Positions 10,359 through 19,499 of a stretch of 64,000 nucleotides of DNA are shown piece after piece. The notes below the pieces were generated by a model. The model did no database searches, had not been told where the DNA came from, and saw only the letters and a program-made list of their open reading frames with translations. The translations under genes and the position numbers were made by a program. How positions within the stretch are numbered: the stretch's first letter is position 1; the number at the start of each line of letters is the position of its first letter. This stretch comes from Anoplolepis gracilipes (Eukaryota; Arthropoda; Insecta; Hymenoptera; Formicidae): contig NW_027328675.1 in NCBI RefSeq assembly GCF_047496725.1, forward strand, positions 372,001 to 436,000, written 5' to 3'.

Positions 10359-11891
10359 TGTACGCCAGATCCTTGTACTAGCGCATGAACTCCACGTACA
10401 GGCGATGGAAGTTCCCGTCCCTGACGAACTTCTTCTCCAACCCCCGAAGAACTCGCAAAGCGGGCAGGCGCGTGCAACCAAAGTCAGGGAGCGGCTGTAG
10501 AACGGACAGACGAACTTTATATCGACCATCGGGCGGAAAAACTCTTCATAGTGGTGATCTTCAGACGTGAGAGCGACGTCGAGGGTTGACATCTCTTCCT
10601 GGGTCCAGAAATTGGCGAACCAGCGTGATGAGATCCTTGTCAGTCCGACACAGGTGTGTGGTAGCATGTCGGAGGGGGGAGGGTCGTTGACCCGACCGCC
10701 GCAGAAATATCCATCCTAATGATGTCTGTAGTGCCACAGGTTCTTGCGGTCTTCCTTTCCGGAGCCCCTCCAGGATTATGGCTCCATGAACATCCGCCCC
10801 TAACAAAAGTTCGACCGGATCAGCCGCCAGGTAGGGTCAGCGAGGTCCAGTCCATGGAGGTGGTGCCAAGCCTGGCGATTGACCCGGATGCTGCTCTCGT
10901 AAATGTTGAGCTGCGGAAAACCAGCGCGGAGACTGAAAAGGCGGGGCCGATCCCGCGCGGCGACACAGCAATATGGACTAGACCACGCGACCGGTCCGTC
11001 TGGATTCCGCCGACCCCGAAGATGGCGACGGAAGTGGCGACTCGGGGCAGTCGCAAGCGCTGCACCAAGGACTCGAAGATGAGCGAGGACTCCGAGCCCT
11101 ACTCTATGAGTGCTCGGACACTGTGGAGTTCACCGAATCGGTCGGCTACTCGGACGCGAGCCGTCACGAGGAGTACGGCGATAGGGACCTCCGGGGGCCT
11201 CTGCGCGACGTGTAAAGTAGTCACTGGGACGAAACGCGTCGTGTAACGATGAGTGGTATCGCTCATCGCAGACAGTGCACTTCTTCTGAGATGTGCACTC
11301 AGCCACCTTGTGTTGCTCAAGACAATTTAGACACAAATTGTTGGTCTCGACGTGGTTCCTCTGCTCCGCAACCGTCCCGAACTGATAGGTGTCATCAGGC
11401 ACAACATGATGTAGTGGTCCTTCTAACAGAGAGAGCAATGACCACGCTTGCTCTTCTGCTTGCAGGTGTGCAGCGAGCGCGTCGGCCAGGATAATGAAAA
11501 GCCCATCTTGGAGAAGGTCGCGTCTGCTGCACTGGCTGTAGCGACACTAGCGTGTGCATCCGTCGTTTCAGGAATTTGATAAGCGTTTCGTAGGTCGGTG
11601 GTTCGGAAGAGAAGCTAACGGAGTTCTCGCATTTGCGCCGCGATCGCGAGTTCAGGAGCTCAACGATAAGGTGGACGAAGAGGTCTTCGTCACGCGTGAT
11701 CGGCCGCTCGATGCTCTCGAGGGCACTGGAAGTGCTTTGCACGCTGTGGTACAATTTACGCAACTCAGTGGCCGACTCACCTTTAGACGTTGCAGGGCGG
11801 TGAATTGAGCGAGATACGAACGCACCAGAAGCTACTTGTTAAGCTGAGGCAACTGGATGGCAGAGTAGTGCGATGAGGAGGCGGATCATTT
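10359..11891 (-). pseudogene. BEL/Pao internal fragment, arm 1 of a 1533-bp inverted repeat
   Basis: This minus-strand block is the middle of a Pao/BEL polyprotein. It has the end of gag (ALESIERPITRDEDLFVHLI), CCHC knuckles (CLNCLEQHKVAEC then CTVCDERYHSSLH), the protease region and the connector just before RT (AIILEGLRKGRPQEPVALQT). It has no LTR, PBS or PPT. It begins and ends abruptly at 11891 and 10359. It matches 16,522-18,054 in reverse orientation with identical length and roughly eight differences seen by eye. Stops and frame changes show it is dead. Flanks on both sides are unrelated to BEL. Confidence 0.9.
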
Positions 11892-12290
11892 ATAATTAAC
11901 TTTATGGTGTTAATTCTATGAAAAGTAATAAATTAAAATAAAATTTTATAAAGGATAAATATTTTTTCCAATAAAAATTAATAACAATAAATTGAATTTT
12001 AAACATTTAGAAATAATATTAATTTATTATAAATATTTGTGATAAAATATCATAATTAAAAAAAATTAATTTTAAATAGAAAAAAAATGTATTAAAATTG
12101 CTAAATTAATTTCAATAAACAATTTTTCATAATAACTGCTATAAGGTGACTGCAAAACACACATCTTTTGCTAAAAGATAATTTTCTAATTATAAGTTAC
12201 AAAATTGTAAAAAAAATTATTTATAAATAATTTTGAAATAGTATGTGCGTGTATATATATATACGCATATACTATTTCAAAATTATATAC
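11892..12290. other. AT-rich stretch, intronic or intergenic
   Basis: Very AT-rich. It contains TATATATATATACGCATATACTATTTC, part of an inverted repeat ATAGTATGTGCG/CGCATATACTAT at 12238-12276. No gene seen. It may be intron sequence downstream of the EMSY exon. Confidence 0.4.
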
Positions 12291-13500
12291 CTGAAAACTC
12301 ATCACTTGGATTCAATAAGATTACTTCAGTATTTTGAGTATGTGTGATTGCTTGTATCAATTGCTTATTAGGAGTTTCTGGTGCTCGCTTATCTTTAGGT
12401 ATACAAAAATTATTTAATAGCTCACGTATCGCTCGAACCTTATTTGGCGGCTCTATTGACAACAGAAATAGTTTGCGTTTTTTAGCGCGTTTTGATACTT
12501 TGGGTTTTTCAATAATTTTATCTATTATATCATCTTTATTATCTATTTTCTCTTCTTCAACCAGATTTGAATTCTAAAAATGTGCAAATTATAAATTATT
12601 AATATAATAGTCATAAAAAATATAACATACACATGTATGTAAACCAAAAAAAATTGCAGTTAGTAAATTTATAACATTTTTCACATACTTCTTGTAAAAT
12701 TTTGCTGCTGTTGTCGTTTTCCAAACTGTATAATTTTATATTAGGTAAGTCTTTCTATTTTCACTTCAGGCTGAAATTCAGTTTCAATAACTGTTAACAC
12801 AAATATATACATAATACATATAAGTATGTATAAGTACAAAATACATATATATATATATATATATATATACATACATAAGTTATATAACTTATCATAAATA
12901 AATTATATATAATAAATAAATTATCATTAAATTATCACTTAATAAACCTGTTGAATTTTCAGAAATAACTTGTTTAAGTTTCTTCTCATTTGTAGCTGCA
13001 GTGGCAAGAGACAAAGTGTTTGCAAATGTTGTGAAGACAGATGGTGCTTTTAATCTTGGCAAAAGAGGAATAGTTCAACGACCCTCAATATTCCAATCTG
13101 TACCAGTATTTGAACCATTCAGTCTGCATTATAATAAAATTCACATTAAACGTATAAAATTTAGAAATCACTATGTTCTATGACATTGCATAAAGTTGTC
13201 AATATAAAAAACTCATCTCATAAGCTACTTTTATCGCGTAATTGAAAGATATGTATTTTTTTATATCATATAATTAATTTTTTCTTATTTTCCTGTGTGT
13301 CAAAGTCATTGCATAGAGTACATACTGTTCTGCAATTGTTGCAAACTTCTTGTCATTTACAGCTCTCCGTATTTCAGCGCGATGTCTTTCATTAAAAATA
13401 TGTAACACTATAGCCAGTTCTTGCAACAATTTCTGTTTCTCATTGGTCAAAAGACCTTGAGCGCGTAAAACAGAAACCATAATTCCACAGGCATCTAATT
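12291..13500 (-). pseudogene. EMSY: EMSY-like ENT-domain gene copy, intron-containing, damaged
   Basis: Four minus-strand exons with consensus splice sites are visible. Exon 13500-13326 (acceptor TTTACAG, donor CA/GTATGT) encodes most of an ENT domain: CGIMVSVLRAQGLLTNEKQKL, then ERHRAEIRRAVNDKKFATIAEQ. Exon 13123-12948 (acceptor ATGCAG, donor CAG/GTTTAT) encodes the conserved post-ENT block with WNIEGR, PLLPRLK, and ANTLSLATAA. Exon 12790-12689 and exon 12573-12291 (acceptor TTTTTAG, donor CAG/GTATAT) follow. EMSY is a chromatin-associated transcriptional repressor. Two lesions are seen: a TGA in the EGR-R-x-PLL motif (about 13085) and a frame change plus TAA in the third exon (about 12742). 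Retained introns mean it is not a processed copy. It is either a duplicated pseudogene or a real gene broken by error. Exons 5' of the ENT domain were not found. Confidence 0.75.
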
Positions 13501-13941
13501 CTGTAAAGCAAAAAAATCATTATCTACTAATATACATAAAATAAAAATAAAGCTTTACCAAAGTACATAAAATAAAAATAAAGCTTATATACTTATAATT
13601 TTATAAATATATTCCTAAAATCATCCAAGTTTATTTAAAACTAAAATTTTTGTTAAAAAGAATAAATTATGTTTTATGTCTAAATACGTTAAAAGAATAC
13701 GAGAGACGCTAGACAAAGCGACTTTTCCTCATAACCCTTACCGAGGCTTTGTAAGCACTTACTGCTCTCGTCCAGAGTCATTTCCGACCACATCGACCGC
13801 GATTTCTTCCGCAACCGGGCTGAAATCACTTCGACAGAACGACCAAATCTGCGTGCGTCTCCCGCATTTTCTCGTAACCAGTGTTGTTCTCGGGGCCGCT
13901 TTTTCTCGCGCATATGCATTGTCTCATGCGTACCAACCCAG
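13501..13941. other. Spacer upstream of the ENT exon
   Basis: AT-rich to 13670 (includes a 27-bp direct repeat of ACATAAAATAAAAATAAAGC at 13536 and 13565). It then becomes mixed sequence that a long plus-strand frame crosses by chance. No independent gene supported. Confidence 0.4.
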
Positions 13942-13951
13942 GGTAACCAAC
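13942..13951 (+). repeat. Left target-site duplication GGTAACCAAC
   Basis: Ten bases GGTAACCAAC here are repeated exactly at 15544-15553, immediately after the A-rich tail of the LINE-like insert. Confidence 0.85.
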
Positions 13952-14010
13952 CCCCTCCCAAGGGCACATCACCTTGTCATGGTGGGGGGGCTCACCCCGG
14001 AGGTGATCCC
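13952..14010 (+). ncRNA. Possible HDV-like ribozyme at element 5' end
   Basis: The first bases CCCCTC (13952-13957) can pair with GGGGGG (13984-13989). CACC/GGTG (13970/13981) forms a P3-like stem whose loop (TTGTCAT) is nearly identical to that of the 18.5-kb ribozyme. TCACC/GGTGA (13991-14005) can be P4. A convincing P2 was not found (only about 5 bp), so the pseudoknot is unproven here. Confidence 0.35.
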
Positions 14011-14705
14011 GGTGTGGTCGTCGAGTCTTAGGACTCACGCCCCCCGGATGATCCGAAGGGGTGATAAGAGTGTGTCAAAAACATGGATGGGAAAACCTAA
14101 AAGAAAGGTTTTTGTGGTTTCGGATGCCACGGGCCGGCGGGGGAGGGAATTGTTCCCGTTCTCCTCTCGTCGTCATCCAACGAGGGGCTCGTCGACGAGG
14201 TCTCCGGGGGCAGAAGCGATCACCGTTGGTCGCTTAGAAATGCTGCGGACGATCATGAGAATGGTCCGCAAAATGCAGGAGGAGGCTGCGTTAAAGGTGG
14301 ACAATGCCGGCGTAGAGATCGCGTCCATCAGCGAAGAGGAAGAGAAGGAGAGTCCACGCTTGAGACGTCTGGCGGGCGTACTGTTTGATCAATACCACCG
14401 TTGTGACTGCTTGGTGGACCACCTTTTAGAGAAGGTGGAATGCTTCCTGAGTGAGCCCCGGAAGGATATCTTCACGCAAGTGGAGGATAATCTGGACGCG
14501 GAACGCAAAACGCGGAACGTAGGCGTCCAAGTCTGGCCAGTTCTTCGGGAATTAAAAAGTTATAGGTCTCCAGACCACCCCGGAGACCAAAGAGATGGGT
14601 GTATCCTGCGATGAGGAACCTTGCGGTGACGTCAGGTTCGAGTCGTAGGACACACTCCCCATGGAGTGTGAAGAGCCTTCGGCCCCTCGTACTCCTTAGG
14701 AGGGC

Positions 14706-15329
14706 ATGGAGGTGGAGACGGTTGCGTCTCCATCCATTCCTACCCTTGATATGGTGGAGGCCCTGAGGGGCATTATCAGAGAGGAGATGGCCCGGGTTCT
14801 TGAGAGCTCAAGCCATCGGGAGAGAAAAAAAGGGACCCCCTGCCCCCCGTCTGTGGGTAAAACCGCAGATCATAGGGGTCAGATAGGTGTCCCGGGAGAG
14901 AGGGAGAAGGAGCGAAAAATAAAGGAGAAAAGAGGACCAAAGGAGACGGAGTGGAGAGAGGTCCTGGGTAGGAAAAGTAAAGGGAAGAATCGGCCAACAC
15001 CAGCGGCCGAGAACAAGAAGGATGGGGAAAAGATCGGTGGGGCTCAGAGCTCCAAACCCTAATTGTCGAGGTGCCTGGTTGTGGGCTACCTTAGCACCTC
15101 ATGCTGTTCTGGAGTGAACCGAGAAAATCGGTGTTACCGATGTGGAGTCTCCGGCCACTCCAGAAGAGGGTGCAGGACAGCGCCCATTATTTCCTGTCTT
15201 TCCGGGTTTCAAGAGGGAGTGAGTGCGGGAACACCCACTCCCCATTGCACCTTGACCCCAGGGAAGATGGTGGTCCCGCAACGCCGTCAATGGTGCGTCG
15301 CTGAGTTTCTTCTCAGCGGTGCATCATAG
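14706..15329 (+). pseudogene. ORF1 (gag-like) of the LINE derivative with CCHC knuckle
   Basis: ATG 14706 begins a basic protein (KEKRGPKETEWREVLGRKSK) that reaches TAA 15060-15062. The frame then stays open to 15329 and another frame crossing it carries CYRCGVSGHSRRGC (about 15131-15172), a C-x2-C-x4-H-x4-C zinc knuckle. ORF1 proteins of R1-clade LINEs bind the RNA and carry such knuckles. An upstream frame (14238-14614) has an acidic, coiled-coil-like segment (SISEEEEKES) that may be its N-terminal part. At least one frameshift separates the pieces, so this copy is not intact. Confidence 0.6.
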
Positions 15330-15543
15330 GAAGAGAATTCTCCCCGAACATCTAGGGGGGATTGGTGGGGATGAGTCCTGGTAGAATGCTAAAAGCGGTC
15401 CCAGGGCTCACTCACTTTTAAACCGCCTAGGAGGACCACCATGGAATTTTAATGGTTATACCCCGTTAAATAGGGGGAGTCCCACATACTCCCGGGGAGT
15501 TCCCGCGTAACGCATTTCTCCTTGTAAAGAAAAGAAAAAAAAA

Positions 15544-15553
15544 GGTAACCAAC
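15544..15553 (+). repeat. Right target-site duplication GGTAACCAAC
   Basis: Exact copy of 13942-13951, directly after the A-rich tail. Plain flanking sequence resumes afterwards. Confidence 0.85.
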
Positions 15554-15722
15554 ACACGATTAGTCAATCAAACCATTTGTTTCCCCAGTCGTGCTGTGTC
15601 CAATCACGATACCCATAGAAACCATACAACTTTTGTCTGAAACATTTTCTTGTAAAATGCAACGGAACAGAAATATTTGGGGTGATAGATTAAAATGGGT
15701 CATCTTGTATACAATATATATA

Positions 15723-15890
15723 CAGGGTGTCCCCGAATTAGCGAATCAACTTTCGTGGGTAGATAGAGCGTGTTAAACTGAAGAGAAAAGTCTTATCTCA
15801 TTTTGCTAAATTCGCAATAATTAATGAGATATAAATTAATAAAGATCGGCCAATCCGTGCCAAGATAAGCCCGTAGCCGGCTACGCGTCT
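15723..15890 (+). mobile_element. Fragment of a CAGGGTGTC-type foldback MITE
   Basis: It starts CAGGGTGTCC after a TATATA run. It shares an extended block (TAGAGCGNGTTAAA, GAAAAGTC, AATAATTNATGAGAN, AAAGATCGNC-AATCCG) with the left arm of the element at 52,684. Only one end is present; the rest is lost at the start of BEL A. Confidence 0.6.
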
Positions 15891-16200
15891 TTGATCGCCA
15901 GAGAACAATTCACGAACTTGTAAATAGTGTACATATATTATCTTTTGACTAGTTATTAAATCTAGTTTGATCAAAAAGGAGTGTCGTTCGTCTCACCACC
16001 AGAAGCCTGTTATTTCACCGTTCACATCCAACGCGCTTCCGTCGCCGCATTCGCTCGCTAAACGATCTCCGATAACCCTCCGTTAACTCGCGCTATCGCA
16101 AACATTTCTGGTCCTTCGAGGCGGATGATTTAGTGTCCAGTGACTTTGGTGGAGTGACTGTGACGGTAATTTCAAGTTTTGGTGACCTGCAAAATAAAGA

Positions 16201-16527
16201 ATGGAGGTTGAGGACATTATACAGAGTCAGCGGGAATTACATGGTAGTATAGCGCGCTCCGTGGAGAACTTTAAAAAACTCGGCCAGGCCAACATCACGG
16301 CTGGGGTGGTCCAGGCTCACTTGAACGGACTCGAAAAATGTTGGTCGACCTTCGAGGCTCAACACGCTCTTCTTCGCATGCAGCACAAGGAAGCCATAGC
16401 AAACACGGATTATCTGAAAAAGGACTACATTTCGGTAGTGAAAGAGGCTTACCATCTAAACAAGGGCGTTCTCCTGGATTACGCATTTCGCCAGTCCAAT
16501 TGCGGTGAGGACTCTAGAATCAAATGA
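16201..16527 (+). pseudogene. BEL A gag N-terminal part
   Basis: ATG 16201 begins MEVEDIIQSQRELHGSIARS, a helical BEL gag N-terminus closely parallel to the one in BEL C (60,578: LMSSQINLHGRISRAIDN). It includes FKKLGQANITAG and a coiled-coil-prone LEKCWSTFEAQHALLRMQHKEA. The frame stops at 16525-16527, exactly where the inverted-repeat arm begins. The gag continues in other frames after an internal deletion. Gag forms the virus-like particle of the retroelement; this copy is non-functional. Confidence 0.8.
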
Positions 16528-18054
16528 TCCGCCTCCTCATCGCACTACTCTGCCATCCAGTTGCCTCAGCTTAACAAGCAGCTTCTGGTGCGTTCGTATC
16601 TCGCTCAATTCACCGCCCTGCAACGTCTAAAGGTGAGTCGGCCACTGAGTTGCGTAAATTGTACCACAGCGTGCAAAGCACTTCCAGTGCCCTCGAGAGC
16701 ATCGAGCGGCCGATCACGCGTGACGAAGACCTCTTCGTCCACCTTATCGTTGAGCTCCTGAACTCGCGATCGCGGCGCAAATGCGAGAACTCCGTTAGCT
16801 TCTCTTCCGAACCACCGACCTACGAAACGCTTATCAAATTCCTGAAACGACGGATGCACACGCTAGTGTCGCTACAGCCAGTGCAGCAGACGCGACCTTC
16901 TCCAAGATGGGCTTTTCATTATCCTGGCCGACGCGCTCGCTGCACACCTGCAAGCAGAAGAGCAAGCGTGGTCATTGCTCTCTCTGTTAGAAGGACCACT
17001 ACATCATGTTGTGCCTGATGACACCTATCAGTTCGGGACGGTTGCGGAGCAGAGGAACCACGTCGAGACCAACAATTTGTGTCTAAATTGTCTTGAGCAA
17101 CACAAGGTGGCTGAGTGCACATCTCAGAAGAAGTGCACTGTCTGCGATGAGCGATACCACTCGTCGTTACACGACGCGTTTCGTCCCAGTGACTACTTTA
17201 CACGTCGCGCAGAGGCCCCCGGAGGTCCCTATCGCCGTACTCCTCGTGACGGCTCGCGTCCGAGTAGCCGACCGATTCGGTGAACTCCACAGTGTCCGAG
17301 CACTCATAGAGTAGGGCTCGGAGTCCTCGCTCATCTTCGAGTCCTTGGTGCAGCGCTTGCGACTGCCCCGAGTCGCCACTTCCGTCGCCATCTTCGGGGT
17401 CGGCGGAATCCAGACGGACCGGTCGCGTGGTCTAGTCCATATTGCTGTGTCGCCGCGCGAGATCGGCCCCGCCTTTTCAGTCTCCGCGCTGGTTTTCCGC
17501 AGCTCAACATTTACGAGAGCAGCATCCGGGTCAATCGCCAGGCTTGGCACCACCTCCATGGACTGGACCTCGCTGACCCTACCTGGCGGCTGATCCGGTC
17601 GAACTTTTGTTAGGGGCGGATGTTCATGGAGCCATAATCCTGGAGGGGCTCCGGAAAGGAAGACCGCAAGAACCTGTGGCACTACAGACATCATTAGGAT
17701 GGATATTTCTGCGGCGGTCGGGTCAACGACACTCCCCCCTCCGACATGCTACCACACACCTGTGTCGGACTGACAAGGATCTCATCACGCTGGTTCGCCA
17801 ATTTCTGGACCCAGGAAGAGATGTCAACCCTCGACGTCGCTCTCACGTCTGAAGATCACCGCTATGAAGAGTTTTTCCGCCCGATGGTCGATATAAAGTT
17901 CGTCTGTCCGTTCTACAGCCGCTCCCTGACTTTGGTTGCACGCGCCTGCCCGCTTTGCGAGTTCTTCGGGGGATGGAGAAGAAGTTCGTCAAGGACGGGA
18001 ACTTCCATCGCCTGTACGTGGAGTTCATGCGCTAGTACGAGGATCTGGCGTACA
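16522..18054 (+). pseudogene. BEL A gag-protease-connector, arm 2 of the inverted repeat
   Basis: This segment holds the gag C-terminal half (ALESIERPITRDEDLFVHLI near 16696), two CCHC-like knuckles (CLNCLEQHKVAEC, CTVCDERYHSSLH, 17082-17172) and a broken protease (RALIE then stop near 17312, where BEL proteases have DxGS). The LRLPRVATSVAIFGVGG linker and the pre-RT connector (IILEGLRKGRPQEPVALQTSLGWI) follow. Frame changes lie near 16640, 17000, 17285, 17590 and 17750. It sits inside its parent BEL element, with BEL sequence on both sides, unlike arm 1. Confidence 0.85.
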
Positions 18055-18527
18055 TGACTCCTGTGAGTCGTCACCAGGCCGGGGCCGGACCGGTTGCCTA
18101 CCTCCCTCACTGGTGTAATTCGGGAATCGAGGGAGACAACGAAGCTTCGGGTTGTCTTCAACGGGTCTACAGCCACTCCTTCTGGCCACACGCTCAATAA
18201 AAACCTGATGGTGAGTCCAAATTTATTGCCTCCGCTTGCCGATGTCCATCTGCGCTGGCGGTGACATCGTTACGTCTTGGCCAAGGACGTGGAAAAAATA
18301 TTTCCAGATCCTGGTACACGAGGCGGATCGAGATCTGCAACGAATCCTATGGCGCTACAAAGAGGACGACGAGTCAACGGAGTATTAATTGAACACTGTT
18401 GCTTACGGGTTGGCCTCGGCTCCCTTCCTCGGTTTGCCAGTTGGCCAATAACGAGGGCGGGCAATACCCTCTCGGCGCAGTCGTCTTGAGACAGGATGTA
18501 TATATGGACATCTTTACCGGTGCTCAC

Positions 18528-18541
18528 ACTGTCACGGATGC
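18528..18541 (+). repeat. 14-bp target duplication, copy 1 of 3
   Basis: ACTGTCACGGATGC, in the BEL RT frame (TVTDA), recurs at 32918-32931 (after LINE copy 1) and at 36913-36926 (after LINE copy 2). A 14-bp duplication is typical of R1-type target-primed insertion. Confidence 0.85.
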
Positions 18542-18543
18542 CA

Positions 18544-18611
18544 CCTCCTCGTGGGCACACCTTGTCGTGGTGAGGGGGCCTAGTAACCGAAAGGTGAAGC
18601 CAACGTGCCCA
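18544..18611 (+). ncRNA. HDV-like self-cleaving ribozyme fold at LINE 5' end
   Basis: The nested double-pseudoknot order of HDV ribozymes can be drawn without gaps. P1 is CCTCCTC (18544-18550) with GAGGGGG (18572-18578), one G-T. P2 is TGGGCAC (18552-18558) with GTGCCCA (18605-18611), perfect. P3 is ACC (18559-18561) with GGT (18569-18571). P4 is ACC-GAAA-GGT (18586-18595). The P4-P2 joiner contains CCAA (18600-18603), matching the CNAA around the catalytic C of the family. Predicted cleavage before 18544 lies within two bases of the element's 5' end. Such ribozymes free the 5' ends of R2 and other LINE RNAs. Activity is inferred, not shown. Confidence 0.65.
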
Positions 18612-18699
18612 AACAGCATTGCCACGAGTCGGTGTCAGCTTGCTGAACGAATGGTTCTCATGTGGCAAGCGCACTTCGTGCGTTGTTCCGACGGTCTAC

Positions 18700-19327
18700 G
18701 GCCGTCCCCCCCCCCCTTTTTTTTTTTTTTTCTCTCCCTCCTAATTTTATGCGGGTTCTCCTGCGGGATGAGGGTGCGGAGCGGTGGGTGCTCCTGCCGT
18801 GAAACGTCCCTCAGTGGGGAAAGTGGGAGCCGGTCGGGACCCTCGCCCGAAGGACTGGATGGGTGACTCAGTCACCCGCCGGGCCAGAGGCGGGGACCAC
18901 CCCGATCCCAGTGACTCTCACGTGTGAGAGAGTGTGTGTGTGCGAGTGAGATTAATATCTTATTTATTTTCAGGATTCTTATTTTCAGGTATTATCGAGT
19001 TAACGTCTAAAGACTAAGGTGTTAGGAACCGTGCTTAGGTACTGCATGATCGCGTAGACGTAAAATGTCGTGGTCGCGAACGGTCCGTCCCGGGATACCT
19101 GCCGTCCTCCCGGTGTATTTAGGCTTGGCGGCGTAAAGGTGGCTCTACGTCGCTCGACCACCCCTTCCACCGTACTCTTGGAAATCATTATGAAGTTCGC
19201 AAATAAAATCTTTGACGTGGTGAGGAGTGCCCGCCTGGCCGACTGCTTCCGGTCTGGCGCGGCCGCGAGTAGGGAAGCGCGGGGTGTCTCCGTCGTTGAG
19301 TCGCGGGTCTGTTCGACCGTGTGCTAG
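18700..19327 (+). other. 5' UTR of LINE copy 1
   Basis: GC-rich sequence with a (C)10(T)17 run, a TG-rich stretch (18925-18945) and no convincing gag. Reading frames here are short and mutually inconsistent. Confidence 0.45.
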
Positions 19328-19499
19328 GTGGCGGCCTCCGCCTCCTCGAGAGCGCCTCACCGAGCTGTGCGCGCGCGGGCCCGTGACACATTACGCGACG
19401 GCGCACAGCCCTGGGATTGCGGCCTTCCTGCCGCTAGAACAGCGTTAGTAAATCGCGATACAACCGTGACTAGAACCGCGTGCGTCGTTTTGGAACGTT

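Larger units (their letters stand above)
13952..15543 (+). mobile_element. Gag-only (ORF2-less) LINE derivative, 1592 bp
   Basis: A non-LTR-type insert is flanked by a perfect 10-bp target duplication and ends in an A-rich tail (AAAGAAAAGAAAAAAAAA). Its 5' end is GC-rich and shares a CACCTTGTCRTGGTG motif with the ribozyme of the R1-like LINE at 18.5 kb. Inside are a leader frame (about 14238-14614), an ORF1/gag frame with a CCHC knuckle and a GC-rich 3' UTR (15330-15530). No endonuclease or RT sequence is present. Since LINEs normally lose their 5' end, an element with both ends and only gag resembles the HAL1 type of non-autonomous LINE. It presumably borrows ORF2 from an R1-clade partner. 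Confidence 0.75.
15891..18541 (+). mobile_element. BEL/Pao element A, 5' part up to its RT gene
   Basis: It comprises a leader with the BEL-typical GGTCCTTCGAG-CGGATGATT (about 16112-16132, also present at 60.45 kb), a gag start at 16201, the gag-protease-connector segment that forms arm 2, and an RT start. The RT start is TKLRVVFNG-like at about 18148-18165, then NKNLMVSPNLLPPLADVHLRWR, and DVYMDIFTGAHTVTDA as the YVDD-region, here degenerate. RT is cut at 18541 by an R1-like LINE. Much of the central gag region is missing at 16,522 compared with BEL C. Exact LTR borders were not resolved. Confidence 0.8.

Noticed and set aside
10719..11246. 175-codon plus-strand frame (and its twin at 17167-17694 on the minus strand)
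   Set aside because: Antisense shadow of BEL gag-pol; the same frame appears in both inverted arms.
13676..14614. 312-codon plus frame crossing the left target duplication
   Set aside because: Its first 90 codons are upstream flank and its middle is the LINE 5' UTR, so it is not one gene; only the part after about 14238 could be element ORF1.
18700..18740. C-run/T-run as a transcription terminator
   Set aside because: Simple low-complexity tract inside the LINE 5' UTR, with no downstream gene end to terminate.
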